Shown: positions 53,767 to 62,501, counted from the stretch's first letter. The stretch is 64,000 nt of DNA from Roseiarcus sp963833955 (GCA_963833955.1 CAWHZY010000016.1:3006-67005); one strand, 5' to 3'. Numbers and translations: made by a program. Notes: generated by a model not told the origin, from the letters alone.

Positions 53767-54698
53767 CGTTTGCGCACGAGCGCGCGTCCGCCTTGCCGGA
53801 CGCACGGCCAACGAGCTTGGTGCTGCGTCTGACGCCGGATTTCGCGCTCCCCTTCGTTCAGCTTGCACGTCTCGACCGGCCCGCTGGATGGCAGCTGCTG
53901 CTCGCCCCGTGTTGGGAGGGGACGGCGCTCGCGGGCCTTGCCGTCCATCGCGGGCCCAACCTGTGGCATCTCGCTCTCTTTCTGATCGGCGCAGTTGCCA
54001 TGCGTGGCGCCGGCTGCACCTACAACGACATTCTGGACCGCAAGCTCGACGCCGGAGTCGAGCGTACGCGCAACCGTCCCTTGCCGTCCGGACGAGTCAC
54101 GATTGGTGCGGCTGCGGTGTTCCTTGTCGTCCTCGCGCTGATCGGTCTCACGGTGCTGTTGAGCTTCAACACGTTCTCGATCTGGCTCGGGATTGCCTCG
54201 CTAGGCATTGTCGCCGTCTACCCGTTGATGAAGCGGGTGACCTCTTGGCCGCAGGCCGCGCTGGGCCTTGCTTTCTCGTGGGGAGCGCTAATGGGCTGGA
54301 GCGCAACCTTCGCGAGTCTCTCGGTCGCGCCCACCTTGCTTTACGCGTCCGCCTTCGCGTGGACGATCGGTTACGACACAATCTATGCGCTGCAGGATGC
54401 GCGCGATGACGCCATCGTCGGCATCCGCTCGACCGCACGATTATTCGGAACTCGGGTGAAGCTCGGCGTTGGGGCGTTCTATATTGCGACCGCCGCCTTG
54501 GCGCTGGGGGCGATTGAATCCGCGGGGGGCGGGGCCATTGCGCTGATCGGATGGCTGGGTTTTAGTGCTCATCTAACCTGGCAAACGTCGCAACTCGAAG
54601 ACGCCGATCCGGCAACGGCGTTGAGGCTTTTTCGCTCTAATCGCGACGCCGGACTCATTCTGTTCGCTGGCGTCGCGCTGCAGGGGTGGCTGGGATAG
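53763..54698 (+). CDS. ubiA: 4-hydroxybenzoate polyprenyltransferase
   Basis: A 311-residue membrane prenyltransferase of ubiquinone synthesis with eight or nine helices. Both Asp-rich Mg-pyrophosphate motifs are visible: NDILDRKLDAGVERTRNRP (first) and YALQDARDDAIVGIRS (second). It attaches the polyprenyl chain to 4-hydroxybenzoate at the inner membrane. It starts at TTG 53763, overlapping the stop of the secreted-protein gene. Confidence 0.92.
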   Translation: MTFAHERASALPDARPTSLVLRLTPDFALPFVQLARLDRPAGWQLLLAPCWEGTALAGLAVHRGPNLWHLALFLIGAVAMRGAGCTYNDILDRKLDAGVERTRNRPLPSGRVTIGAAAVFLVVLALIGLTVLLSFNTFSIWLGIASLGIVAVYPLMKRVTSWPQAALGLAFSWGALMGWSATFASLSVAPTLLYASAFAWTIGYDTIYALQDARDDAIVGIRSTARLFGTRVKLGVGAFYIATAALALGAIESAGGGAIALIGWLGFSAHLTWQTSQLEDADPATALRLFRSNRDAGLILFAGVALQGWLG

Positions 54699-54768
54699 GA
54701 GCCCGCCGTCCGCGCGCGCCCGTCACGTCCTCGTCATGCGACTCGATTAGCGGGGCTCCGATCTGCCT

Positions 54769-56037
54769 ATGATGGGGGAAAGCCGCTTGCGACAATCGAC
54801 CAACATCGCGCGTCGCGCCACCAGCGCAGGGCTCAAAGCCGCGGTCCATCGCTCGAAGCCTCTCTCACGAGCTGGCATGCTTGAGCGCCTGTTCACGCTT
54901 GCGTTCAAGCGCCTGGTCTATCCTCAGATCTGGGAGGATCCGGTCGTCGACATGAAGGCGCTGGATATCGGCCCTGGACATGAGGTGATCGCGATTGCCT
55001 CCGGCGGTTGCAACGTCCTCTCTTATCTGACAGCGGATCCCGCCGGGGTCACCGCGGTCGATCTCAACGGGGCGCATGTCGCGCTAGGCCGCCTGAAGAT
55101 CTGCGCGGCCCAGAACCTGCCGGACTATGACAGCTTCTTCCGTTTTTTCGGCCGCGCCGACGCGCGCGCCAACGTGGCCGCATATGACCGCCGCCTACGC
55201 GCAAAGCTGGACCCTGCCGCGCGCGCCTACTGGGACAAGCGCACAACGTTCGGGCGACGGCGCATCGGCCTTTTCGCCCGCAATTTGTACCGTCACGGCC
55301 TGCTCGGACACGTACTTGGCGCGGGCCACACGCTTGCGCGTTTGCATGGCCTCGACCCGTCAATCGTGCTCAAGGCCAGGACGCTCGACGAGCAGCGCGC
55401 CCTCTACGAGAAACGCCTGGCGCCGATCTTCCACAAACCGCTCGTCCGCTGGCTCTTGAAGCAGCCCGCATCCCTCTACGGGTTGGGCATTCCACCGGTC
55501 CAATACCAGGCTCTGGCCGCGGATTCCCCCTTGGGAATAGGAGCCGTCTTAAGTGAGCGCGTGGAGAGGTTGGCTTGCGGCTTCGACATCGCCGACAACT
55601 ATTTCGCGTGGCAGGCGTTCGGACGGCGTTATGCGCCGGGGCCGAACCCCGCGCTCCCGCCCTATCTGCAGAAGGAGAACTTCGACGCCGTCCGCGGCCG
55701 CTCAAGCCGTGTGCGCTACGTCCAGCGCTCGTTCACCGACATCCTGCGCGATTTGCCGGCGACGAGCTTCGATCGCTACGCGCTGCTCGACGCGCAAGAC
55801 TGGATGAACGACGCCGAGCTTACGGCGCTATGGTCCGAGATCACCCGCACCGCACGGCCGGGCGCACGGGTCATCTTCCGCACCGCATCGGCCGAGCGGT
55901 TGTTGCCTGGCCGCGTGCCCGACAACGTGCTCGGCGCGTGGCGTTACGAAGACGAACAGAGCCGTGAACTCAGCCGGCAGGATCGCTCGTCGATCTACGG
56001 CGCGTTCCACCTTTACACGCTTAAATGCGCGACATGA
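54769..56037 (+). CDS. btaA: SAM:diacylglycerol 3-amino-3-carboxypropyltransferase (BtaA)
   Basis: A 422-residue DUF3419-family protein. BtaA moves the aminocarboxypropyl group of S-adenosylmethionine to diacylglycerol, the first step to the betaine lipid DGTS. Typical features are LVYPQIWEDPVVDMKAL, the SAM loop IASGGCNVLSYLTADP with VDLN, and a C-terminal methyltransferase-like half (FDRYALLDAQDWMNDAEL). The next gene, overlapping by four bases, is the expected partner btaB. Betaine lipids replace phospholipids under phosphate limitation, so Pho control is likely, though no Pho box was picked out by eye. Confidence 0.9.
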   Translation: MMGESRLRQSTNIARRATSAGLKAAVHRSKPLSRAGMLERLFTLAFKRLVYPQIWEDPVVDMKALDIGPGHEVIAIASGGCNVLSYLTADPAGVTAVDLNGAHVALGRLKICAAQNLPDYDSFFRFFGRADARANVAAYDRRLRAKLDPAARAYWDKRTTFGRRRIGLFARNLYRHGLLGHVLGAGHTLARLHGLDPSIVLKARTLDEQRALYEKRLAPIFHKPLVRWLLKQPASLYGLGIPPVQYQALAADSPLGIGAVLSERVERLACGFDIADNYFAWQAFGRRYAPGPNPALPPYLQKENFDAVRGRSSRVRYVQRSFTDILRDLPATSFDRYALLDAQDWMNDAELTALWSEITRTARPGARVIFRTASAERLLPGRVPDNVLGAWRYEDEQSRELSRQDRSSIYGAFHLYTLKCAT

Positions 56038-56681
56038 GCGACGCCGCGGCGCTGATGGACCGCATGTATCGACGTCAGCGCTACATCTACGACTTGAGCC
56101 GCAAATTTTATCTTCTCGGCCGCGACGAGGCGATCTCGCGCCTTCGCCCCGCTCCCGGCGACAAGGTGCTGGAGATCGGCTGCGGCACCGGGCGCAATCT
56201 TGTCAAACTGGCGCAAACCTATCCCGAAGCGCGGCTCTTCGGCGTAGACGTATCGCGGGAAATGCTGGCGACCGCGGCCGCGTCGACCGCGCGGGCCGGG
56301 CTCGCCTCGCGCATCGCCTTGGCCCAGGCGGACGCGACGGCGCTCGACCCGCGCGGAATATTCGGCTGCGTCAATTTCGAGCGCGTGATGATCTCATACG
56401 CCCTGTCGATGATCCCGTCCTGGCGCGAAGCGCTCGCCCAAGCGCTTGATGTTGTGGCGCCCGGCGGATCGCTGGAGATCGTCGATTTCGGTGGTTGCGC
56501 CGGGTTGCCTCGCCCCTTCAAGGCGGGGCTTATGCTCTGGCTCGCCGCCTTCGACGTGGCTCCGCGCGAGAATCTCAGCGACGCACTTGCGGCGCTAGCC
56601 GCCCAGCGCGGTATGACATGCGAGACAGCGAACCGGTTTCGCGGCTATGCGATCCTGGCTGTTGCACGGCGACGTGCCTGA
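56034..56681 (+). CDS. btaB: Diacylglycerylhomoserine N-methyltransferase (BtaB)
   Basis: A 215-residue class I SAM methyltransferase from the ATG at 56034, overlapping the btaA stop as ATGA; ATG 56025 is possible. It contains LEIGCGTGRNLVKLA (motif I), LFGVDVSREML (acidic loop) and MISYALSMIPSWREAL. In DGTS synthesis BtaB adds three methyl groups to the homoserine nitrogen. The family YDLSRKFYLLGRDEAI segment near the N-terminus and the pairing with btaA make the role confident. Confidence 0.9.
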   Translation: MSDAAALMDRMYRRQRYIYDLSRKFYLLGRDEAISRLRPAPGDKVLEIGCGTGRNLVKLAQTYPEARLFGVDVSREMLATAAASTARAGLASRIALAQADATALDPRGIFGCVNFERVMISYALSMIPSWREALAQALDVVAPGGSLEIVDFGGCAGLPRPFKAGLMLWLAAFDVAPRENLSDALAALAAQRGMTCETANRFRGYAILAVARRRA

Positions 56682-56687
56682 CGGCGC

Positions 56688-57989
56688 TTATCCGCCAAAC
56701 GCGCGCGAAAGCGCGAAGATCAATAGCCCGACCAGGCCGCCGACCAGCGTTCCATTAATACGGATATATTGCAGGTCCTTGCCGACCTGCAATTGCAGGC
56801 GGTTGACGAGCGTCGGGGTGTCCCAGTTGTCGACCACTGCGGCGATGTAGGCGCCGATTTCGGCTCGGCGAGGAAGGACGGTGCGTAGCGCCAGGAGCCT
56901 GAGCCGCCGGTTGATCCTCACCCGACGCGCAGTATCCTCCTCGAGCCACCGGCCGAGCGCGCTGGCTGAGGCGGCAAGCCAACGGACAACAGCTTCGGCG
57001 TGGCGAGGCAGATCGTCCAGAACCGCCGATTCCAGCCCTTCCCGCAGCGCCTGCGCCTGCTCGGCGAACACCGGATTAGCGAGGATCTCCTGCTTCAAGG
57101 CCTCGCCTTGCGCGCGCATCTCTGGGTCGTGCGCGAGGTTGTCGATCAAGTTTTCGATCAATGCATTGGCCTGCTCGCGCCACGGATGGTCGAGGTCGCG
57201 CATTTCCTTCACGGTCTCGCTGAGTCCGTTGATCACCTTGGCGGCGATCATGTCGTCGACCCATTTGGGGATCCAGCGCCAAGACTTTTGGGCCACATGC
57301 CTGACGATGGTTGCCTTGTGGCGCTCGAGCGTCGTTTCGACAAAATCGAGGCCATGATCGAGCAATGTCTGGCCCGCTCCCTGCGCCCACAGGATCGAGA
57401 GTCCGCGGGAGGCAAGCGGCGCGGCGGGGACCGCCTCGATCACGCGCCGCGCAGCAAGAGCGACCCATTCGTCGATTGCCGCTTTTGGCACGAGATCGAG
57501 CGCATACGGAACGGCGCGTCGGGCTGCCGCCGCGAGAGCCGGCGCGTTGCGCTCGTCCTCGAGCCATCGCGCCGCGAGACCGACAAAGTCAATCGAAGAC
57601 AGACGTGCGATGGCGACGCGTGGGGAGAGAAAGTTGTTGGTGATGAAGCGGCCCATCGCCGCGCCTATGCGCCGCTTGTTTTCAGGGACAACGGCGGTGT
57701 GGGGGATCGGCAGCCCGAGGGGGCGGCGAAAAAGCGCGACGACGGCGAACCAGTCGGCGCAGGCCCCCACCATGCCGGCCTCCGCAAACGCGCTAAGATA
57801 GCGCGCCCAGACCCAGTTCCCCGGGGCGCGACGCATGGCGAGATAGATCGCCGCCATCAGGACAAGCAGCAGCGTCGCGATGGTGCGCATCCGGCGCAGC
57901 TCCGCCCGGCGCTCGGCCTGAGTCATGAAGACGTCGGAAGATCCGAGCGGCGTGGTTTTGCCGGCCGCTGATCGAGCAAGCTCTGTCAT
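56688..57989 (-). CDS. DUF445 family membrane-associated protein
   Basis: 433 residues from ATG 57989 (MTELARSAAGKTT). A membrane helix near residues 35-55 (IATLLLVLMAAIYLA) is followed by the DUF445 core (EAGMVGACADWFAVVALFRRPLGLPIPHTAVVPENKRRIGAAMGRFI), amphipathic repeats and a C-terminal helix (INGTLVGGLVGLLIFALSRAF). DUF445 proteins (YjiN group) are membrane proteins of unknown function. Convergent with btaB, six bases apart. Confidence 0.87.
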   Translation of the reverse strand: MTELARSAAGKTTPLGSSDVFMTQAERRAELRRMRTIATLLLVLMAAIYLAMRRAPGNWVWARYLSAFAEAGMVGACADWFAVVALFRRPLGLPIPHTAVVPENKRRIGAAMGRFITNNFLSPRVAIARLSSIDFVGLAARWLEDERNAPALAAAARRAVPYALDLVPKAAIDEWVALAARRVIEAVPAAPLASRGLSILWAQGAGQTLLDHGLDFVETTLERHKATIVRHVAQKSWRWIPKWVDDMIAAKVINGLSETVKEMRDLDHPWREQANALIENLIDNLAHDPEMRAQGEALKQEILANPVFAEQAQALREGLESAVLDDLPRHAEAVVRWLAASASALGRWLEEDTARRVRINRRLRLLALRTVLPRRAEIGAYIAAVVDNWDTPTLVNRLQLQVGKDLQYIRINGTLVGGLVGLLIFALSRAFGG

Positions 57990-58131
57990 CGTCAGGTTGG
58001 GGCTCGTTTGAAAGTGAGGAATCGATATGGGATCATAGGGACGGGCCGCGCCAAGGCGATAGAACCTTTTGACGCCGGGGAAGTCCAAACGGCTTGCCTC
58101 GCCCGCCCTAGCCATTTGCAGAGGAAGTGAC

Positions 58132-58137
58132 TAGATA
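58132..58137 (+). promoter_or_regulatory. Possible -10 box for 6S RNA
   Basis: TAGATA lies seven bases before the base of the 6S closing stem at 58144, the right distance for a -10 element. No convincing -35 was found at the right spacing. Confidence 0.3.
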
Positions 58138-58143
58138 ACGGAT

Positions 58144-58296
58144 GCGGAGCTGGGTGGCGCGTCAGGACAACATTCCTCGGGGCCGTACGATCCCCATGGG
58201 GGCTGTCCCTGTCGAGGCTCGTGGGCTTCGGCATATGGCTCCCACCTACTCACGTAGGCGCCCGGGATCACCGTCCAACGGCCGTCTCGGCTCCGC
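58144..58296 (+). ncRNA. ssrS: 6S RNA
   Basis: 6S RNA mimics an open promoter and sequesters sigma-70 RNA polymerase. The 153-nt interval is closed by a perfect stem, GCGGAGC (58144-58150) with GCTCCGC (58290-58296), extendable by G:U pairs. The interior carries smaller hairpins (CCACCTAC-TCAC-GTAGGCGC near 58240-58260) around a large central bubble region. It directly precedes the 5-formyltetrahydrofolate cyclo-ligase gene, the conserved neighbour of ssrS in proteobacteria. Ends may extend one or two bases. Confidence 0.8.
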
Positions 58297-58338
58297 GCTT
58301 TATGAATTCGACGGCCCTTCTCGGAGCGGCGATCACCC

Positions 58339-58927
58339 TTGACGTCGAACAAGGCCGGGCCGAAGGCGCTCCTGCGCAGCGAGGCTCTCGCCCGGCGAGG
58401 GAAAGTCGAGCCCGCGGCTCGCGCGGCCTTCAGCCGCCGTCTCGCCGAGGAAGGTTTGCGCCTCGCGCGTTTCTGGCGTCCCCCGATCGTATCGGTCTTT
58501 TACCCGGTGCGCGACGAGCCGGACACGCTCCTGCTTCTGGCTGCGCTTGCCGACGAAGGATTCGCGACCGCCTTGCCGGTCGTCGTTGGCCGGGGATCGG
58601 CGCTTGCTTTTCGCCTCTGGCGGCCCGGGGAACCCACGCGCGCAGGCGCGATGTCGATTCGCGAACCTGTCGAGGGAGCGCCACGTCGTCGAGCCCGATC
58701 TCCTGTTCGTGCCGCTTGCCTGCTTCGACCGGCGCGGCCACCGCATCGGCTATGGCGCCGGCTATTACGACCGGACCCTGAGCAACTTACGCGCGATGAA
58801 GCCAGTCCACGCAATTGGCGTCGCCTATGGAGTATGCGAAGTCGCTGCGGTGCCCTATGAAGCCCATGACCAGACCCTGGACGCAATTGTGACCGAACAG
58901 GAAACGATACTCTTTAGCGAGCGATGA
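58339..58927 (+). pseudogene. fau: 5-formyltetrahydrofolate cyclo-ligase, single frameshift
   Basis: 5-FCL converts 5-formyl-THF to 5,10-methenyl-THF. The first frame starts at TTG 58339 and runs LLRSEALARRGKVEP...VSVFYPVRDEPDTLLLLAAL to REPVEGA. The second resumes at 58682 with HVVEPDLLFVPLACFDRRGHRIGYGAGYYDR, the family signature, and ends ETILFSER. One extra C at about 58681 explains the break. With it removed the protein is about 195 residues, a normal length. It overlaps the next gene by four bases. Sequencing error seems as likely as a real mutation. Confidence 0.87.
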
Positions 58928-59745
58928 TCCGTTTGCTGTTCATCGGCGACGTCGTCGGCCGGTCCGGGCGCGCGGCCGTCCTAGAGCAAGCTCCCCTATT
59001 GCGCGCCCGCTGGGGCCTCGATTTCGTCATCGTCAATGGCGAGAACGCGGCAGGCGGGTTCGGACTCACCGAATCCATATTCGAGGATTTCCTCGCCGTC
59101 GGCGTCGACGCGGTGACGCTCGGCAATCACGCCTTCGATCAACGCGAGGCGCTCGTATTCATCGAGCGCCAGCCGCGCCTGATCCGGCCGGTCAATTTCC
59201 CCGCGGGTACGCCGGGACGGGGAGCGGCGGTGGTCAAGAACGCGAAAGGGGCGCGGCTCCTCGTCCTCAACGTGATGGGCCGCATTTTCATGGACGCGCT
59301 CGATGATCCGTTCGCCGCCATCAAGCGCGAGCTTGCGCTCTGTCCGCTCGGCGAGGCCTGCGACGCCTCCATCGTCGACTTCCACGCCGAAGCGTCGAGC
59401 GAAAAATGGGCATTCGGTCATTTCGTCGATGGCAAGACGAGCCTCATGGTCGGAACTCACACCCATACGCCGAGCGCCGATCACCGCATCCTGGCCGGAG
59501 GAACCGGCTTCGTCACCGACGTGGGCATGACCGGCGACTACAATTCGGTGATCGGCATGGACAAGGAAGAGCCCTTACGCCGGTTCACGAGCAAGATCCA
59601 CTCCGGCCGCTTCGAGCCGGCGTTGGGGCCGGCGACGCTGTGCGCCATCGCCGCCGAGATCGGCCCCGACGGCTTAACGAAGGCCATCGCGCCGGTCAGG
59701 ATCGGCGGTCTTCTAGAACCCGCCGAGCCCGGTTTCTGGGCCTGA
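58924..59745 (+). CDS. YmdB-like metallophosphoesterase (TIGR00282 family)
   Basis: A 273-residue metallophosphoesterase. Metal ligands sit in LLFIGDVVGRSGR (Asp8), IVNGENAAGG, TLGNHAFDQ and VGTHTHTPSAD. In Bacillus the homologue YmdB hydrolyses 2',3'-cyclic nucleotides; alphaproteobacterial members are untested. Overlaps on both sides (four bases with fau, one with gph) place it in a fau-ymdB-gph operon behind ssrS. Confidence 0.88.
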   Translation: MIRLLFIGDVVGRSGRAAVLEQAPLLRARWGLDFVIVNGENAAGGFGLTESIFEDFLAVGVDAVTLGNHAFDQREALVFIERQPRLIRPVNFPAGTPGRGAAVVKNAKGARLLVLNVMGRIFMDALDDPFAAIKRELALCPLGEACDASIVDFHAEASSEKWAFGHFVDGKTSLMVGTHTHTPSADHRILAGGTGFVTDVGMTGDYNSVIGMDKEEPLRRFTSKIHSGRFEPALGPATLCAIAAEIGPDGLTKAIAPVRIGGLLEPAEPGFWA

Positions 59746-60440
59746 TGGCGATGGTCGCTCCCACCATTGTCTATGACCTCGACGGCACGCTCGCTGACAC
59801 CGCGGAGGATTTGGTGGCCACCCTCAATTGGCTACTCGGAAGAGAAGGCCTTGCACCGCTCAAGGTTGAAACCGCCGGTTCGCTGGTCGGGGCCGGCGCG
59901 CGGGCGCTGATCAAGCGCGGCTTCGCCGCTTCGGGCAAAACCCTTGATCCGGAAGCCACCGAGGCCTTGTTCGCCGATTATCTTGGCTATTACAGCGCCC
60001 ATATCGCCGATCGCAGCCGGCTCTATCCAGGCGTCGACAAGGCGCTCGCGGCCTTCGCGCGTGCGGGCTGGCGGCAGGCGGTCTGCACCAACAAGACCGA
60101 AAGCTTAGCCAAGCTCCTGATCGCAAAGCTCGGGATTACCGGCCGTTTCGCCTTCATCTGCGGCCAGGACACGTTCGGAATCGGCAAGCCGGACGCCAAG
60201 CCGCTCCTGATGACCATCGCTGCTTCCGGCGGCGCAAAGGAATCCGCGATCATGGTCGGGGATTCGGAGACCGACATCAGGACGGCCCGCGCCGCCGTCG
60301 TGCCCGTCATCGCGGTTGACTTTGGCTATGCCAATGTTCCGCTAATGGAACTCGGACCTGACCGGATAATCTCGCATTTCGATCAGCTTATGGAGGCCTG
60401 CGACGCGCTGCTGGCTGTTGCGGACGATCCTTTTGAGTGA
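59745..60440 (+). CDS. gph: HAD-IA phosphatase, phosphoglycolate phosphatase type
   Basis: A 231-residue HAD hydrolase. Motif I is IVYDLDGTLADT (nucleophile Asp and acid Asp), motif II the Thr in AVCTNKT, the motif III Lys is in GIGKPDAKP and motif IV is IMVGDSETDI. A helical cap lies between motifs I and II. Gph removes 2-phosphoglycolate formed during DNA repair or oxygenase reactions. ATG 59745 shares a base with the upstream stop (TGATG). Confidence 0.88.
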   Translation: MAMVAPTIVYDLDGTLADTAEDLVATLNWLLGREGLAPLKVETAGSLVGAGARALIKRGFAASGKTLDPEATEALFADYLGYYSAHIADRSRLYPGVDKALAAFARAGWRQAVCTNKTESLAKLLIAKLGITGRFAFICGQDTFGIGKPDAKPLLMTIAASGGAKESAIMVGDSETDIRTARAAVVPVIAVDFGYANVPLMELGPDRIISHFDQLMEACDALLAVADDPFE

Positions 60441-60922
60441 ACCAGCGGACCCAGCTATCTCCCCGATTCCCGGCAAAGGCGACTGTACTCGGATGTGAGA
60501 CTTGGCGCTTCCTGCCGCGGTCCCGGAACACTCTGCACTCGGACTCGACTCGCAAACTGGAAACGATCGTCCTGCTCCGCGCGCGTGAGGCCAACGCCAA
60601 GGCGATGCGAGCCGCTGATCGCCGCTTCAAATCGCCGAAGACGCCGGCGCCAACCGCCACCTATCGAGGGCCATTTGGCCCGATCGAGATCGATGTGGAT
60701 GGCGATTGGATTCGGGAAGTGCTTCCTGACTTCTCGCCTCGTTCACGCCGCAGTCGGAGGTTGCGCAAGCTCTTGCGGCTGCATGACCAGCACTACGCGC
60801 AGGTGTGGGCCGATTGCGAGGCATCCGGCGTTAGGACTCTGGTTGATGAGGAGAGGCGGATTGACGCCGAGGCCATAGCGTGGCCGACGTCGCCTTACAG
60901 GCCGCGTCGCTGCTCGCGGTGA
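60437..60922 (+). CDS. Hypothetical protein, arginine-rich
   Basis: A 161-codon frame from GTG 60437, overlapping the gph stop. The first 40 residues are unconvincing; the middle (TYRGPFGPIEIDVDGDWIREVLPDF) looks protein-like and is followed by a basic helix (RSRRSRRLRKLLRLHDQHYAQVW). I recognise no family. It lies between gph and tRNA-Glu with two very small ORFs, a setting typical of island debris. Confidence 0.35.
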   Translation: MNQRTQLSPRFPAKATVLGCETWRFLPRSRNTLHSDSTRKLETIVLLRAREANAKAMRAADRRFKSPKTPAPTATYRGPFGPIEIDVDGDWIREVLPDFSPRSRRSRRLRKLLRLHDQHYAQVWADCEASGVRTLVDEERRIDAEAIAWPTSPYRPRRCSR

Positions 60923-61008
60923 AGCTCAACTCCTACTACGACTGCAAGTCCGCGCCAAAAGTTCTCCAGGCGCTACTGGAGGTCGCGCAGGGAGGATGTG
61001 ATGCCTGA
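60880..61008 (+). CDS. Possible 42-residue small protein
   Basis: GTG 60880 opens a 42-codon frame (VADVALQAASLLAVKLNSYYD...LLEVAQGGCDA) with amphipathic helical character. It overlaps the end of the preceding hypothetical gene and the start of the next small ORF. It could instead be the C-terminal end of that hypothetical gene after a frameshift. No ribosome site is obvious. Confidence 0.3.
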   Translation: MADVALQAASLLAVKLNSYYDCKSAPKVLQALLEVAQGGCDA

Positions 61009-61159
61009 CGAGCACGAATCGCTGAAACTAGAGTCCAGAAGGATGATGTGGCAGGCGATCGACGAACAAGCTGAGCAGTTTAAAAACGAGCTCGCGGCGG
61101 GCGTTGACGCGGAGCGCGAGGAGGAGATTCGAACCTGGAGGATCGCCCACGCTTCCTGA
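61001..61159 (+). CDS. Possible 52-residue acidic small protein
   Basis: ATG 61001 follows GGAGG by about five bases and encodes MPDEHESLKLESRRMMWQAI... ending TWRIAHAS. The product is a charged amphipathic helix of the sort seen in plasmid or phage accessory genes. No family recognised. The stretch 61160-61418 to its right has nothing else. Confidence 0.45.
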   Translation: MPDEHESLKLESRRMMWQAIDEQAEQFKNELAAGVDAEREEEIRTWRIAHAS

Positions 61160-61418
61160 ACTGATCGCTCGCGGCATCGAGGCGAGCGACGGGGCCGCCC
61201 TTTCGTTTGAGCGACTCCCTAGCTCATAATGCCGGTTGTGGATCACGCCGTTTCTTTTCGATCGATATCGACACCGGCGGGTCCCACTCGGCTTTTTTGG
61301 GCGCTTTGGCACGATCACTCCCAAGTCCTGCCTAAGACTCCAGCTCGGCATATCGGCCAATCATTGGACAAGCTCGGTCGATCGCTCGAGGCTGTTGCTT
61401 ATAAGTCATTGAAATCGT

Positions 61419-61494
61419 TGGCGCTCCCAAGGGGAATCGAACCCCTGTTTTCGCCGTGAGAGGGCGACGTCCTAGACCGCTAGACGATGGGAGC
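61419..61494 (-). tRNA. tRNA-Glu (anticodon CTC)
   Basis: Read on the minus strand, a 7-bp acceptor stem (GCTCCCA with TGGGAGC) and a T arm containing GGGGTTCGATTCCCC flank an anticodon loop CTCTCAC, giving anticodon CTC for Glu codon GAG. Discriminator G and an encoded CCA follow. The 3' end points toward the small ORFs at 60437-61159, the side where integrative elements insert. Confidence 0.93.
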
Positions 61495-61688
61495 GACGGC
61501 GGCGGCGGCGCCGAGCCGCATTATATATCGGCGCGGGACATGTCCGGCAAGAGCGCGACATCGTGCATCAATTCGAGCCGCCGAGGGCTTTCGGTTCACG
61601 TCATGTTAAACTTGTAGCACGGAATTTGCCTACATAAGGTAGCAATTCGAGTAGGCGGCGAACGCTTGCCGCCATGGAGTTTGAGCCC

Positions 61689-62501
61689 ATGACACTGGGA
61701 AGCCTCGCCCGGCGCCCAACCGTCTTGATTATCCTACACCAGGAGCATTCGACGCCCGGTCGCATCGGCATTGCTCTCAAAGCTATGGGCGTCAGGCTTG
61801 ATATTCGGCGGCCCAGTTGCGGCGAGCCGCTGCCGGATCGGCTCGCGGATCATGACGGCGTAGTCGTGTTCGGCGGCCCGATGGGCGCAAATGACACGCT
61901 CGATTGGGTACGACGGGAGATCAAATGGCTCGAAACTCCGCTCGCTGAGGACAAACCATTGCTTGGCCTCTGCCTTGGCGCGCAGATGCTGGCCCGAGCG
62001 CTCGGCGCGAGGGTTTTCAGTTACGACGACAAGCGTAGCGAGATTGGTTATTACCCGATCGAGCCTACGCCCATTGGCGACCGGTTATGCCAGGCTCCCT
62101 TCCCGCGCATGGTCTATCAATGGCATTCTGACGGCTTCGATCTGCCTCAAGGCGCCGAACTCCTCGCTCTTGGTGGGGCGAATTTCCCCAACCAAGCCTA
62201 TCGTTGCGGCCTGCGCGCGGTCGGGCTGCAGTTCCACCCAGAAGTCACCTATCACATGATGTGCCGCTGGACCCATCGCGGCGCTGAGCGTTTGACGAGG
62301 CCCGGAGCCCTGAGCCGACCCGAACATCTCGGCGGCTGGTTCCAGCATGACGGCCGCGTAGCCGCGTGGCTCGACGCATTCCTGCCGACCTGGCTCGAGG
62401 GGCGGCTCGCAGAGCCCGCGTGGAAAGGGCGCCCCGCGAACACGGATCTCCGCAGCGCCCTCGGGCAAGGCGAGCCTGCGGTCCAGCGCGCAGCCGTTTG
62501 A
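61689..62501 (+). CDS. Class I glutamine amidotransferase
   Basis: About 270 residues from ATG 61689 (61674 is also possible). The catalytic nucleophile is the Cys in GLCLGAQMLARALG and the His/Glu pair is in GLQFHPEVTYHM; DGVVVFGGPMGAND is the oxyanion strand. It resembles stand-alone GMP-synthase-like amidotransferases, which hydrolyse glutamine or gamma-glutamyl compounds. No synthetase partner is adjacent. The C-terminal 60 residues are longer than the minimal domain and end in a basic tail. Confidence 0.85.
   Translation: MTLGSLARRPTVLIILHQEHSTPGRIGIALKAMGVRLDIRRPSCGEPLPDRLADHDGVVVFGGPMGANDTLDWVRREIKWLETPLAEDKPLLGLCLGAQMLARALGARVFSYDDKRSEIGYYPIEPTPIGDRLCQAPFPRMVYQWHSDGFDLPQGAELLALGGANFPNQAYRCGLRAVGLQFHPEVTYHMMCRWTHRGAERLTRPGALSRPEHLGGWFQHDGRVAAWLDAFLPTWLEGRLAEPAWKGRPANTDLRSALGQGEPAVQRAAV

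Noticed and set aside
59406..59744. Upstream extension of the gph frame inside the ymdB-like gene
   Set aside because: The extension is Arg/His-rich and out of frame with ymdB; HAD motif I begins right after ATG 59745.
61110..61140. tRNA-like T-arm sequence (minus strand GGTTCGAATC)
   Set aside because: The flanking bases do not form a T stem, acceptor or anticodon arm, and it lies inside a small ORF.
61229..61459. Plus-strand 76-codon frame ending LPRGIEPLFSP
   Set aside because: It runs into tRNA-Glu on the opposite strand; this ending is a well-known artefact of antisense tRNA translation.
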